64,000 nucleotides of DNA, taken from Castor canadensis. Lineage: Eukaryota > Chordata > Mammalia > Rodentia > Castoridae. The translations under genes were made by a program, and so were the position numbers. The notes below the pieces were generated by a model, which ran no database searches, was not told the origin of the DNA, and was given only the letters and a program-made list of their open reading frames with translations. The stretch lies in the NCBI RefSeq assembly GCF_047511655.1, contig NC_133398.1, positions 111,864,332 through 111,928,331 on the forward strand, in the 5' to 3' direction. Shown piece by piece: positions 1 through 10,870 of this stretch (the stretch's first letter is position 1; each line of letters starts with the position of its first letter).

Positions 1-91
1 ACTTTTGAAGTTCAACTCCACATGAAGGAAAACAATTTAATTTAGAACTAACAGAAAATTCAATCAATTCCTCTGTAACAATAAATACATT

Positions 92-449
92 ATGGATATT
101 CTTTTTTTTAAGTTTTAATTTGCTATTTTATTTATTTATTTTTCTTTTATTTATATGTGCATACAATGCTAGGGTCATTTCTCCCCCCTTCCCCCCACCC
201 ACTCCTTTACCCCCTTGCTATCAGGCAGAAACTATTTTGCCTTTATCTCTAATTTTGTTGAAGAGAGCGTATAAGCAGTAATAAGAAGGACCAAGAGTTT
301 TTTTGCTAGTTGAGATAAGGATAGCTATACAGGGAGTTGACTTGCATTGCTTTCCAGTGCATGTGTGTTACCTTCTAGGTTAATTCTTCTTGATTTAACC
401 TTTTCTCTAGTTCCTGGTCCCCTTCTCCTATTCATCATGGATATTCTTT
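92..449 (-). mobile_element. 5'-truncated L1 3' UTR with 13-bp TSD
   Basis: Positions 105-436 are an L1 3' end in reverse orientation: a T-run, then 'tattcatatgtgcatacaa'-like sequence, a C-rich tract and 'agataaggatagctatacag'. The same sequence recurs at 17,910, 27,674 and 44,488. It is flanked by an exact direct repeat atggatattcttt at 92-104 and 437-449, the hallmark of target-primed reverse transcription. Only about 330 bp of the element was copied. Confidence 0.88.
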
Positions 450-940
450 AAATGACTTTGATAATGGCTGTTTTGTATCTTTCCTCACAATTACCAAAAG
501 AAGAGAGCTCTAAGAAAAAAATCATTTTAGATACTGAGCCAAGTAAAAAAAATTAAGAATAAATTTTGGAATAAATGCAACTTATAAACCCTACCTGTAA
601 TGATTAATAGAACCTTAATGAAACAAGTGATTTATATCACCTCAAATATCACAAGATTAATAAATGAGAAAAATAAAATAACTTTTTAAGAGTTCTTTTG
701 TTCCAAAAGAAAAATAGTCCAGCATAATAATTCACTCATTTTCTGATTGTTCAAAAGTCCTATAAATAATTCATCATTTTCACCTTCAGTAAAGGGAAAC
801 ATTCCACTGAAACCTGTATGTTTGATGGAGACATCACCAAAATTTATTAATGGCATAACCAATATGCTCAGTAAATGCTGGCCACTGTATTAAAGTTCTG
901 AGCAGTGAGCTCATAAACTCTTGATTTTGTTAATTTGTTT
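450..940. other. AT-rich intronic sequence, nothing recognised
   Basis: Unique-looking AT-rich sequence with no convincing coding potential, repeat or motif. Confidence 0.5.
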
Positions 941-944
941 ATTT

Positions 945-1234
945 GATGTGATTGGGGTTTGAACTCAGGTCTTTGCACTTGCTAGGCAGGCACTCTACAG
1001 CTGGAGACACATCTCCAGTGCTAGTTGCTATGATTATTTTGGAGATAGGATCTTGCCTTTTGCCCATGCTGGCCTGGACTGTAATCCTCCTCTTTTTAGC
1101 CTCCTGCCCTGGCTGGAATGGCAAGCACACACTACCACACCCAGCATTTTTCTGTTGAGGTCTCACAAACTTTTTCATCCCAGCTGGCCTGGAACCATGA
1201 TCCTCCTGACTTCAGCCTCTCACATAGCTAAATG
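945..1234 (-). mobile_element. Composite ID+B1-like SINE (minus)
   Basis: Read in reverse, it has an ID-like tRNA half ('tttgaactcaggtctttgca', 'cttgctaggcaggcactcta') joined to B1-like 7SL-derived sequence ('gccatgctggcctggact', 'aatcctcctc'). A second partial B1 half follows at about 1150-1230. Short open frames across it are incidental. Confidence 0.75.
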
Positions 1235-1241
1235 CTTGCTT

Positions 1242-2572
1242 TAAATTAGATGTCCTAAATGGGACTACATGAAATTAAAAGGCTTCTGTATGACAAAAGA
1301 AATGGTCCCTAAACTGAAGAGACCACCCACAGAGTGGGAGAAAATATTTGCCAGCTACACATCAAACAAAGGACTGATAACCAGAATATACAGGGAGCTA
1401 AAAAACTAAACTCCCCCAAAATCAATGAACCAATAAAGAAATGGGCAACTGAACTAAACAGAATTTTTCAAAGGAAGAAGTCCAAATGGCCAAAGAAAAA
1501 CATGAAAAAATGCTCACCATCCCTGGCCATAAAGGAAATGCAAATCAAACCCACACTAAGATTCCATCTCACTCCTGTTAGGGTAGCCATCATTAGCAAC
1601 ACCAACAACAACAGGTGTTGGTGAGGATGTGGTGGAAAAAGGAACCCTTGTACACTCCTGTTTGGAATGCAAGCTAGAGCAAACACTCTGGAAAAAAATT
1701 TGGAGACTTATTAAAAATCTGAACATTGATCTGCCATATGATCCAGCAATCTCACTCCTGGGGATATACCCAAAGGAATGTGACACAGGTTACTCCAGAG
1801 GCACCAGCACACCCATGTTTATTGCAGCATTATTCACAATAGCCAAGTTATGGAAACAACCAAGATGCCCCACTACTGACAAATGAATTAAGATAATGTG
1901 GTATCTATACACAATGGAATTTTACTCAGCCATGAAGAATGAAATTTTATCATTCACATGTAAATGGATGGAACTGGAGAACATCATCTTAAGCAAAGTT
2001 AGCCAGGCTCAGAAGGCCAGAAATTGCATGTTCTTCCTCATTTGTGGATTATAGACCTAAATCAAATGCAGTAATATTATTGGACATTGGTCACACACTA
2101 AGGGGAGAACACGTACAGGAGGAATAGGGAAAGGGAAGGAAACCTAAAACTTGAAAGTGATTGATGTGGCCACTGTAGAGGAGCGAATATAGTAACCTTA
2201 AAATAGCAGAGGTCACTATGGGAAGGTGACCAGGAAGTAGTGAAGAGGTCAGTTAGAGATGAACCGATGTGGGTTGTAATATACTTGTGCATGGAAGCAA
2301 TGCTAAGAATCTCTCTGTATGGCTATCTTTATCTCAAACTAGCAAAAATGCTATGTCTTTCTTATTATCTCTTATGTTTTCTCTTCAACAAAATCAGAGA
2401 AGAGGGCAGAACAGGTTCTGCCTGGAAGTGAGGCAGGTGAGGGAGATTGAGGGGACAGGGGAGAGAGGTGGCCCAAACAATGTATACACATATGAATAAA
2501 TGTATAAACAATAAAAAATAAAAGAAAGAACCACCTAAAAATTAATATAAAAATGAATAAATTAGATGTCCT
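1242..2572 (+). mobile_element. 5'-truncated L1, ORF2 end plus 3' UTR, 15-bp TSD
   Basis: Positions 1257-2557 are the 3' end of an L1 in plus orientation. Broken frames encode the ORF2 C-terminus (AEEV-type downstream text such as '[20 protein letters not shown]', 'GIYPKECDTGYSRGTSTPMF', '[20 protein letters not shown]'). A G/A-rich 3' UTR and an A-rich tail end near 2530. An exact direct repeat taaattagatgtcct flanks it (1242-1256 and 2558-2572). Stops and frameshifts make it inactive. Confidence 0.9.
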
Positions 2573-2604
2573 GATTTTGGGGCACTTGGGTCTGTCCTAT
2601 CTTT

Positions 2605-2690
2605 TTTGGGGGGTTTGGATTTGAATGCAGGGCCTTGAACATGCTAAGCACATGCTCTACTACTGAGCTATACTCCCAGATCCCCTTAGC
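2605..2690 (-). mobile_element. ID-like SINE (minus)
   Basis: Reverse-strand tRNA-type SINE: a T-rich tail, then 'atttgaatgcagggccttga' and 'tactactgagctatactccc', the reversed A and B box regions. Confidence 0.7.
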
Positions 2691-3007
2691 CTTTTTTAGG
2701 ACTAAAATGTGTTCTAAGGAGGAGCCTCCTTGTGGGGATGTCCTTCAGGTCAAATGTTGACACCTCCCAGCTCCAGCCTCATCCTGAATGTCAAGGCTTA
2801 CCTTCAGAAGGCTTGTCTTCAGACAGCTCTTCCGCATCAACCCAGAAGCTCTTTAGGAACTTTCTCTTCCCATGGACTAGCTTGTCTAACTTTCTTCCCT
2901 AATGCCTTTGAACCTGCTAAGTACCAACAGCAGCCACAGATGAGCAGGGTCCCAGCCAGCTCTGACTTCAGGGCGATAAAATTTAAAGGCAGACAGCACC
3001 ATAATTG

Positions 3008-3061
3008 ATACTCACTTGCACTTCCTAGGCACTCTACCACTTGAGCCGCACCACCAGCCCA
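3008..3061 (-). mobile_element. ID-like SINE fragment (minus)
   Basis: About 50 bp matching the 5' half of the reversed ID unit ('actctaccacttgagccgca', 'ccaccagccc'). Confidence 0.6.
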
Positions 3062-3317
3062 ATATTCATTGTTTTGATGTTGGATTTTTTTTTCCTGTCT
3101 ATCCAGGACATGCTTTCTTGTTCCTTCTCTCCTACATTACCACAAGTGAAAAAACAAGTGTCAGGAATGTTTAGGGGAATACAAAGCTGCTGTCAGGGAG
3201 GCCTGGCTGATTGTGTAATCTGCTGGTATGTGACAGCAAGCTCAGTGGTGGCAAGAAGGACACATTAAACTTGCTGTGAGCTTTGAATTCTGTTGTTATT
3301 CAGAAGCTTTTCCCAGA

Positions 3318-3532
3318 TGTTTTGTTTTTGTTTTTGTTTTTGTGCATGTGTGGTACCAGGGCTTGAACTTGGGGCCTTCACCATGAGCCATACTCAGCCC
3401 TATTTTTGTGAAGGGATTTTTGAGATAGGTTCTAGGGAACTATTTGCCCAGGCTGGCTTTGAACTGCAATTCTCCTGATCTCTATCTCCTGAGTAGCTAG
3501 GATTACAGGTGTGAGCCACCCATTCCTGCCTA
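3318..3532 (-). mobile_element. Composite B1+ID SINE (minus)
   Basis: A TTTTTG-rich tail is followed by a reversed ID half ('ggtaccagggcttgaacttg') and a reversed B1-like half ('tatttgcccaggctggcttt', 'gtagctaggattacaggtgt', 'gagccaccca'). Confidence 0.85.
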
Positions 3533-3534
3533 GG

Positions 3535-5980
3535 TTTAAATTTTTGAGCCTTGATTAATTAATACTAGGAGCTGCTGCTGAAATGGTTTGATGCTTCCTA
3601 AATAATCAAAACCTCCCAGACTTCAGTATTTTATAGATCTCCCCCAAGCAAGTAGATGAAATTGAAATGGTTGTGAATTATCCTTCTGGTCTGCATATCT
3701 TCATATCACCTAGGAATAGACATTTATATGAGAAGAGAAAATCTATAATGACCCACTACATGAATTTTCCAGGAAGCTGGAAAACATCTGTGGCTTTCTT
3801 TAATTTAGAAAAAAAATTTATATCAAAGAGTCCTTTACCAAATTCTAAACCTTCAGATGTTATAACTGATATCCGGTATTATGACAGATTACTCATTTCT
3901 ATCTACCAGAGATCTTTTAAAGCAAGAATACCAATAGAACTACTCTCAAATCAGTAAATAACATGAAATTAAGGGTTTTTTTCAGTTCCATGATGTTTCA
4001 ATAAAATAATTTCATGGTTTTAAACTGAACATGGGCAATGTGGAAATTTGCACATGTGCACCAACAGAGACCCACATGATCATGTGAACCAAACATGCAC
4101 ACATGAAATGAAATTGGCCTTTAGTGCCTGATTTCCTGCTGCATGATTTCAAACTTCTCCAGGAAAGCCTGGAGAAAAATCACACCTGATTTTATGTTCA
4201 CGTGACATCACTATTCACAGATGCTGATAAACAAGAGGCAAACCACCAACAGCACAGAGCACTAATTAATCATGCTGTGTGTCCCCTTGGTTACTGCAGC
4301 CCCCAGGACACAGATAGGCTCTGAGCAGAGTCAGCCAGCCCTCCACTCTCAAATACCACTTCTGATGGGGTTAGGGGTGGGGCAACTCACAAAGCCTGTA
4401 AGGACAGAATGTCTGAGTAGAGCAGACTTATTTTAGTACATTCAACAGTATGTTCCCACATCTGACCTTTGGTACTGAATATCTGCCTTCTTTCTAAAGC
4501 AAAACTGAAGCCCTAAGCAAAGTGACTTTTTAAAGGAAATTGTTTGAGAATAGCTTGGCCAAGATCTGTTTGTCTATTTTAAGTGTAGGCTTTAAAAAAA
4601 TAGCAATATAATCCTAGCATTCTACAAGTATTTGATATACACTAGGATCATATTTTGTCTCACAGGCTTCAGGGTCTTTGTTTGGCTTTGATTTTTGGTT
4701 TTGGCCCCTAGATATGTAATTTAAACTAGCAATACAAGAAGAATATTCATTTTCCTTTAAGATAAACTCAATGAAATGTGCATATTTTATGCTGATCCTT
4801 TTTGGTAAAATATCATGCTCCATATTCAGAGGCTAAGAAGCAGGTCAAATTGAAATGCAGATCAGGGTGACAGGACTCTATTTTTACACCAATGGTCACT
4901 TTATTTATAAACACTTTTTCCATAGTTAAAGATAACCCAAAAATTTCTTTGGAAATTTGGTTACAAGATTTCCAAGAGACTCTACTTTCCCTGCAGGGTC
5001 CTTCTGCTGAATTTTTAAATTGATCTCAGCAAGTATTTACAGAGCAGACAACCTCCAGGCTCTTCGGTGTTACTAACACAGGTGGGAGTAGAGTTTGTGT
5101 CTCATGTCCTTTTCAATGAAAATCCATGCCTTGGGTGGCAAGACTGAAATAATGCCACCTGGACTATCCCGGCTTCTCTAGGGGAAGCATGTCCAGCTAG
5201 GGAGGCCATGACTGCCTGCAGCCAGACAGGTACAGGGAAATAAGCGCGTGGCAGATCAATTGAACTCTGCTCCTTAAATATCATGGCACCCTTGTATAAA
5301 GGAGGAATTCTACTAACTCCATTATGATTTTATCATTCTTTATGTGGCAAGAAAAACTTTTCCAGCCTGTGGCGCTGCGTGCAACAACCTTGGCTCCTCT
5401 GTGTCCATTGCAGTGGAAGACTACAGTCACTGGGAAATAGTCTTAAATTCTCCTCTCGCTACTATAAACCAAAACCATTCCTAATGAAATGAAAGACAAA
5501 CACCAAATAAAACCTTGCTAGGAAGAAAGTAGAACCTGTCTGGTAAGAAGCAAGACAGCTTTTGGCCTGCCCTGCCCTGTCAGGAGCCAGGGATTTTTGC
5601 AGCGGGGAAAAAGAAATTGCCCCGCCACTACCACCACCAGAGGAGGGCACAGAAGTAGTGACATTCCTGCATCCCCGAAGGGGCTGCTGGGGTCTAACAA
5701 GTGTGCTTCATAAACGCTTGCTAGGCTGGACCCGGGTCCCAGGGATGGGCGCCCCATGGCGAAAGGGGCACTGGCCAGACATCTGGTGAAGCCAGTTGTC
5801 AAAGGCATGCCAAAAGGGTGGAACCCAGGAGAAAGCAGGACAGCGGGAGGTCACGCGATTGTTCAACCCTTTTCCAAAGTCACCACTGCCAGTCCAGCTG
5901 ATTGCTAAGGAGTGCGCATCTCCTGGCCTCTAATGTGACCCTCTCGGATGTTTCCCCACACCTTCCTTCAGAGAAGGGAG
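3535..5980. other. SHC3 intronic sequence without recognised repeats
   Basis: About 2.4 kb with no repeat or exon that I can name. The right end (about 5560-5980) rises in GC toward the CpG island. Short palindromic stretches such as the 'tttgcacatgtgcacc' area near 4048 are visible but not diagnostic. Confidence 0.5.
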
Positions 5981-6030
5981 CTGGCACAGCACCCTGACCT
6001 GGGATCAGCGCCAGGGCGGCCAGCGCCTGT

Positions 6031-6036
6031 ACCCAC
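6031..6036 (-). other. SHC3: Splice donor of SHC3 exon 1
   Basis: On the minus strand the exon ends AAG and continues GTGGGTAC, a good match to a 5' splice site. This is the expected position for the boundary after the first residues of the PTB domain. Confidence 0.8.
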
Positions 6037-6486
6037 CTTGGTGACTTAGGTGACTCCCGGCCCCAGCACCTGGTCGATGGCGTGCGGCGCTCCCCGCGGG
6101 GGCCTGGGCAGCTGCTCCTCGCCCGGCCGGCCCTTCCTGGCTGCGCTCATGCTCTCGGCCTGGGCGCAGGGTGCGGGGGGCGCGCTACGGTCCAGGGCGG
6201 CCAGGCTGGGCGCGCTGCAGCTGCTCGAGAGCCGCACGCCCGCCCGCTCCCAGGCGGCCGACGACAGACCGCGGAGGGCCGAGCAGGAGAGTTTCAAGTG
6301 GGACACCTTGTGAAGCAGGTGGCCCAGGCTGCCGGGCCCATCCTCGGGCGCCTTGTGCAGCGCCTTGCAGGACACCAGGTAGGCGACCTTGCCGCCGCCG
6401 CCGCTTACCGACAGGTTGTGGAGAAGGTCATCGGCCAATGTCACCGAGTCATTCCTGAAGCGGTTGTACTTGGTGCGTGGAAGCAT
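6037..6486 (-). CDS. SHC3: SHC3 first coding exon, interrupted by an in-frame TAA
   Basis: SHC3 (N-Shc/ShcC) is a cytoplasmic adaptor of neurons. It binds phosphotyrosine motifs of receptors such as Trk and recruits Grb2 to the Ras/MAPK pathway. The usual order is CH2, PTB, CH1, SH2. This exon should encode the CH2-type N-terminus and the first residues of the PTB domain. The p64 start ATG is at 6486-6484 (protein begins [15 protein letters not shown]) with G at -3. An internal ATG at 6150-6148 ([10 protein letters not shown]) matches the p52 start. The frame runs 146 codons to TAA at 6048-6046, then GTC ACC AAG and the splice donor GTGGGT from 6036. From memory, mammalian SHC3 has a tyrosine codon where TAA stands, and a longer segment after the SGGGGK run. 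The frame is open upstream to an ATG at 6645, probably within the 5' UTR. The identification is strong. Whether the gene is functional in this genome is open: the stop could be real, an allele, or an assembly error. Confidence 0.88.
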
Positions 6487-6750
6487 GCCCCTCAGTGGGC
6501 TCGCCGCATCCGCCCGGGCGCTGCTAGTGCCGGCCCCGGCCCGGGCTGCCGCGCATGGCAGATTAGCCGCGGGCCCCGGAGCTGGACTAAGAACAGAGGT
6601 CCCAGGACCGCCTTCTGGAGACGGAGCACGAAGTCTCAGGACCAAGCCCTCCTACCATTAAAAGCCAGCACGGCCGCTGCCCGGCAGCCCCCGCCCCGGA
6701 GCCCGCTGCTTGGGGCTGAACGCTTGCTTTCTAAAAGTCATAGCTGCCTG

Positions 6751-9400
6751 TGATGGAGCGAACGCCCAGCTGCTTGGGCTGCACACAGCAAAAGCATGAC
6801 TCACTCTGTGAGGACACCCTTCTCAACAAAGGCTCGGTGAGCACTGCAAATCACTTCCTGTAGCAGGAAAAAAAAAAAAAAACAAACTCGAAAAAAAAAA
6901 ACCTGACATCCACCCTCTGACAGCAACTGGAGCCAATCAATTCTCAAATTGCCTTTTTCTACCTTCCCATATATTTCCTTCCAACCTTTGATTTGCATCT
7001 CCCCATCCCCCCTTTTCTAGTTTGTGTCAAAGGTAAATTCAGTTCCTTCAAATGATCAAATGAACTTTCAGAAACCCCTTATTCCATGCTAGCTTTTCCT
7101 CTTCCCTCAACTCATCTGGGTGAGCCCTAAAAGTGTCTGACAGCGATGCGTTAAAATGTGACAAAGGCTTTTTAAGAATAAGTCTTCAGCGAATCCTCAT
7201 GAATTCTTACTTGGAAAGCAACCATAATTTTTAAATAGGAAAAAAAGGAATATGCACCCCCAGGTGAACATAACATACCAATATTCTGGTTACTTTTTTT
7301 GATTTTTGTTTGTTTTGTTTTGTTTTGTTTTTCAAATCAACAGAGCAGCCATGAGGAGTGTCTTTGTGGCATTGCAGTTCCTCAAAAAAAAAAAAAAAAA
7401 AAACCTTCCACAAACCTGCATATGAACTTCTGCTGTTCAAGGTCTCTGCTAATTTACAGCAGTCTCTCAGCCAGGGTTAAGTTGAAAATCTATTTCAAAA
7501 AAGAATAGTGCTTTTTTGATGAGTGGCAACAGGCTCCAGAAATCTATTCCAAAAAGGGGGCTGATTTTCAGGTTTAATTCCAACTGAATGTGTTCCAGCT
7601 CTGGAAAAATCCTAAGAAATGCTACCAATACATTTCAATGTCCCTTCAGGTGCTGCTTGCAGCCCTGCAGTCAGAAAGGGTAAAAAATACACCTGCTGTC
7701 ACTGCATTTCAAATTCTGAGGAAAAATGCTTTGATTTCAGGAGTCAGGCTCAAGCTTAAAATGAAACACATAGGCCTTCTTCCCCGCAGTCAGGAGAACA
7801 GAGCCTTGGGAGCGCCCCTCCACCCCCAAAAGATCTGCTGCAGACATTGACATCCCCTGATCCCTTCCTTGGTGGTCTCTACCAGTCTGCCTCATGCATT
7901 AAAATAACCTACCCACAGTGAAACACTCACTATCAAAGTTTCCCAGCAACTTACATGCAAGCAAATGAATTCACCTCTAGCACACTATCAGGTCACCCTG
8001 AGACTTCTCACGCCCAAAACTGAACCTGGGTGGTACATGAGGTCCTGAGTCTTGCACAGAGCTCTGTGGAGTGGGGTTTAATAAGCGCCACTCATGGCGG
8101 GCGCACGAGTGAAGCCGGCTCCTAGAACGCAGGAGCATAGAGAAGCTGAGAAGTACCCCGCGCAGGAAACGCGTCCCCACCGCTCTCCTCCTGCGCCGCA
8201 GCCCTAGCAAAACAGCCACCCAACACTCTTTTTTTCCCTTCCCCTAGCTTGCACAGCAACAGCAAATGCACAAGCCATAGACGATTTTGATGGTTATCCG
8301 AATCCCCCTCAAACCTAAAGCAGAACAGCCCATCATTCTCAAATCATGATCTTCATTAGAAGCAGACAAAAACAGCAAAATGTGAATGAAATGCTGTTTG
8401 TGTGAATGAAAGGGCTAGTGAGCGAGCCAGCATTTCTGTGAATGAAGCCAGGCCTTGCAGCCGGTGCCAGGCAATCCCCTGTCTCCAGCGGCCTCAGCCA
8501 ATGTGCGACCTTGTGGATGACTGGATGACTCATTCAACAAAGGCTCCCTCAATAGTGGAAGATTCCACTTCAATCAAGGGCGGGATCTTTTATCCAACGG
8601 CAGTGTGGGAAAAAAAGGAGGGAAAAAAAATCCACCCAGCTCGATCACAAAGATGCTGGAAAGAAGAGGACAGATGCTATGGAAAGAGGAAAAATAATTT
8701 TAAAAGGAAATTCATGATCAACGGGCCAGGTCTGAGTGAGAACAGGACCACTCTCTTGGAGGTGAGCTGTGCCCCAAACTTTCACTCACCCTTTCTTCTA
8801 CATCAAGGAGAAGCCATGAATGTGCCATTCGGTTCAGTTTTTATTATGAATGTACACTGAATGCACATTCAAAGCCTAGGCCCTTGGCCCTCAATTCTTT
8901 TCTAATAAAGGAATAGAGAACACCTATGCAGGCTGAGTCTCCAAGGAGGAAAAATCTTAAAATCACACAGTTAACCCCTTAACCAACAGGAGACTTTGAG
9001 TTCTTTTATTATGATGAAGCTAATGGAAGGAAATGGGTCATTTAAAAAATATGAATACCAGTATAAATTTACTAAATATGAAACGAAGTATAATCAAAGA
9101 GGGTGATTAATATTCCAAAACCACAATAGTGCAGTAAAACCTACCAGGAGGATGGAGTGAACATTTTATAGAAGGAAAAAAAAGCCCACTGGTGCATCAG
9201 CATCAGAATGGAGCTGCCAAGACCCTCACTCACAGGAGAGCCCTTTGCTCTTCCAGGAGAGTGCTGAACAATTATTTTAGGCCCTATTCCCTAAAGCCCA
9301 CATATCTGGCTTATCAGCTTGCAACAACCTAGAGATGGATAAAAGGACAGATGGATGAAAAGTTAGGTAATGACAAATTTAGATGAAATTTTGATAGTTT
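6751..9400. promoter_or_regulatory. Upstream flank of SHC3, mostly unique
   Basis: Mostly repeat-free sequence upstream of the SHC3 promoter, with poly(A)/poly(T) runs (6867-6900, 7384-7403) and a TTTTG run near 7305. It holds a small CpG-containing patch (8090-8210) and two TGACTCA motifs (6797-6803, 8526-8532). No convincing exon is seen. It is a plausible place for proximal enhancers, but that is inference. Confidence 0.4.
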
Positions 9401-9600
9401 GTACTATGGTTTGAATATAGTTTTTTCTCTCTGAAAACCCATGCTGGAATCCAATCCTCAATGTGAGGAATTAAGAGGATGGAAATTTAATCTGACTATG
9501 GTGTTTAGAAACCAGGCCTTTGGAGATATTAGGATTAGACAAGGTCATCAGGGTGGAGTCTCCTGATTGAATCTTGGTTGCTTTATAAGAAGGGATTGGG

Positions 9601-9684
9601 GAGGCTGGGGATATGGCTCAAGTGGTAGAACACATGCCTAGCAAGAAAGAAGCCCTGAGTTCAAACCCCAGTACTGCCAAAAGA

Positions 9685-9688
<4 letters not shown>
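9601..9688 (+). mobile_element. ID-like SINE
   Basis: Clear tRNA-derived unit: 'gaggctggggatatggctca', 'agtggtagaacacatgccta', then 'gttcaaaccccagtactgcc'. It is followed directly by a CA repeat instead of a plain A-tail. Confidence 0.88.

Positions 9689-9731
<43 letters not shown>
9689..9731 (+). repeat. (CA)n microsatellite
   Basis: Uninterrupted alternating AC dinucleotides of about 43 bp in the tail of the preceding SINE. Confidence 0.95.
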
Positions 9732-9735
<4 letters not shown>

Positions 9736-10179
9736 CTCCTCACCATGTTATGCCCTGAGCTACCTCAGGATTCTGCCAGCAAGAAGACTATTGCCACATA
9801 CAATCCCATGTCCTTGGATCAGAACCATAAGCCAAAATAAGCATCTTTTAAAAAATAGCTCACCTCATCTCTGGGATGGTGTTATTAGCAATAGAAAACA
9901 GACTATAAGTCTCTAGCAAAATAGAAGAAAGTACCCAGCTTCTGAGCCTCTCAGATGGAGCTGACAGTAGAGGTTGCTTATTCCCAGCACCCCCAAACAT
10001 AAAGGAGTTAGGCAGGGAGTGAAGAAACTTGATGCCTGAGAACAGTGGCTTGGATGTTGATAAGAAATTATGTCCTGGACTGCTGATATTATGGAACAAG
10101 TTGTGGTGTACAACAGGGTCTTACTGACTCTACAGAAGATGGAAAATGATAACCCAGTCTCACCATCCAAGGCCAAGAA

Positions 10180-10480
10180 CTCTCCCACCCAACATGTGGG
10201 AGAGCTGCTGACACATAACCAAGGCTCTGGAAATTAATGACACATAACCCAGTTTTTCAAGAATGACCATCCCCAGTGTCCACTGCCCCACCCCCGATAA
10301 AAGTTTGAGGTCTTGGCACCTTTAGCACAGCTCCTTCTTCAGCCTGCCCATCCTCCCACCTGGAGGCACACTTTGGCTTGGTTTTACGTTAGTAAATCAG
10401 CTCCAGCTTAAGTCTCCTCTTTGTCCATCTTTGAATTTTCTCTGACAAGACCCAGAAACTTCTGGCCCCAGACTGGTAAT
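10180..10480 (+). mobile_element. Possible retroviral LTR fragment
   Basis: The block has an LTR-like layout: 'ccccgataaaagtttgaggt' could be a TATA region and 'gttagtaaatcagctccagc' a variant poly(A) signal about 100 bp later. A U5-like tail follows. No inverted CA end or duplicate is visible, so this is tentative. Confidence 0.3.
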
Positions 10481-10750
10481 CCAGATTTGGTAATGCCACA
10501 GCCTAGAATCTCCTACTGAGAGAAATATAGAGAGAAGTCCACAATTCTTCCAGGGATGATCAGGTTGAGTGGGGTCCAATCCATTAGGGTGATGAGTTAG
10601 GCAGGTCAGAGGTGAAGGCTAGGTGTGAAATGCATGTGAGTGGTGGAGCCTCTTATGTAGAGACAACCAGTGCTGATGAGCAGCCAAGGTTGGAGGTTGA
10701 AACTTAAAAATGCCAGAATTTCCAGATGGGCACTACAAAAAAGTGGACAA

Positions 10751-10870
10751 ATGTCAGGCACTGTGGCACATGCCTAGAATCCCAGCACTCAAGAGGAAGA
10801 GACAGGAGGATCTCAAGTTTTAGCCCAGCCAAGTCTCTATAGTAATACCCTCTCTCAAAATAACAACAAA
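10751..10870 (+). mobile_element. B1-like SINE
   Basis: 7SL-derived monomer: 'ggcactgtggcacatgccta', 'aatcccagcactcaagagga', 'aggaggatct', ending 'ctctctcaaaataacaacaa'. Confidence 0.85.

Larger units (their letters stand above)
1..6036 (-). other. SHC3: SHC3 intron 1 (5' part)
   Basis: This stretch lies downstream of the SHC3 first coding exon on the minus strand and begins with the donor GTGGGT at 6036-6031. No further SHC3 exon is recognisable, so it is taken as the start of intron 1. It holds L1 and SINE insertions listed separately. About 3535-5980 shows no repeat or gene that I recognise. Confidence 0.75.
5980..6750. promoter_or_regulatory. SHC3: CpG island of the SHC3 promoter and first exon
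   Basis: This is the only strongly GC-rich, CpG-dense part of the window, with runs such as 'gtgcgggggg', 'cgcgctacgg' and 'gccgccgccgccgc'. It covers the SHC3 first coding exon and its upstream side. No TATA box is evident, as usual for island promoters. An AP-1-like TGACTCA lies just outside at 6797-6803. The transcription start cannot be placed from sequence alone. Confidence 0.8.
9409..9905 (+). mobile_element. MaLR-type LTR carrying an ID SINE
   Basis: It begins 'actatggtttgaatatag' and ends with 'ccaaaataagcatc...gtgttattagcaatagaaaa', the familiar start and end of ERVL-MaLR LTRs. An ID SINE and a CA microsatellite interrupt the middle. Confidence 0.75.

Noticed and set aside
6082..6753. 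223-codon plus-strand open frame in the CpG island
   Set aside because: It is the GC-rich shadow of the SHC3 exon on the opposite strand. The minus-strand frame has the recognised protein and splice donor.
9601..9690. Possible tRNA gene
   Set aside because: The tRNA-like boxes belong to a dispersed ID SINE with an A-rich/CA tail; the fold and termini of a tRNA gene are not present.
9613..9840. Open frame containing a THTHTH run
   Set aside because: It is translation of an ID SINE and its CA repeat inside a MaLR LTR.
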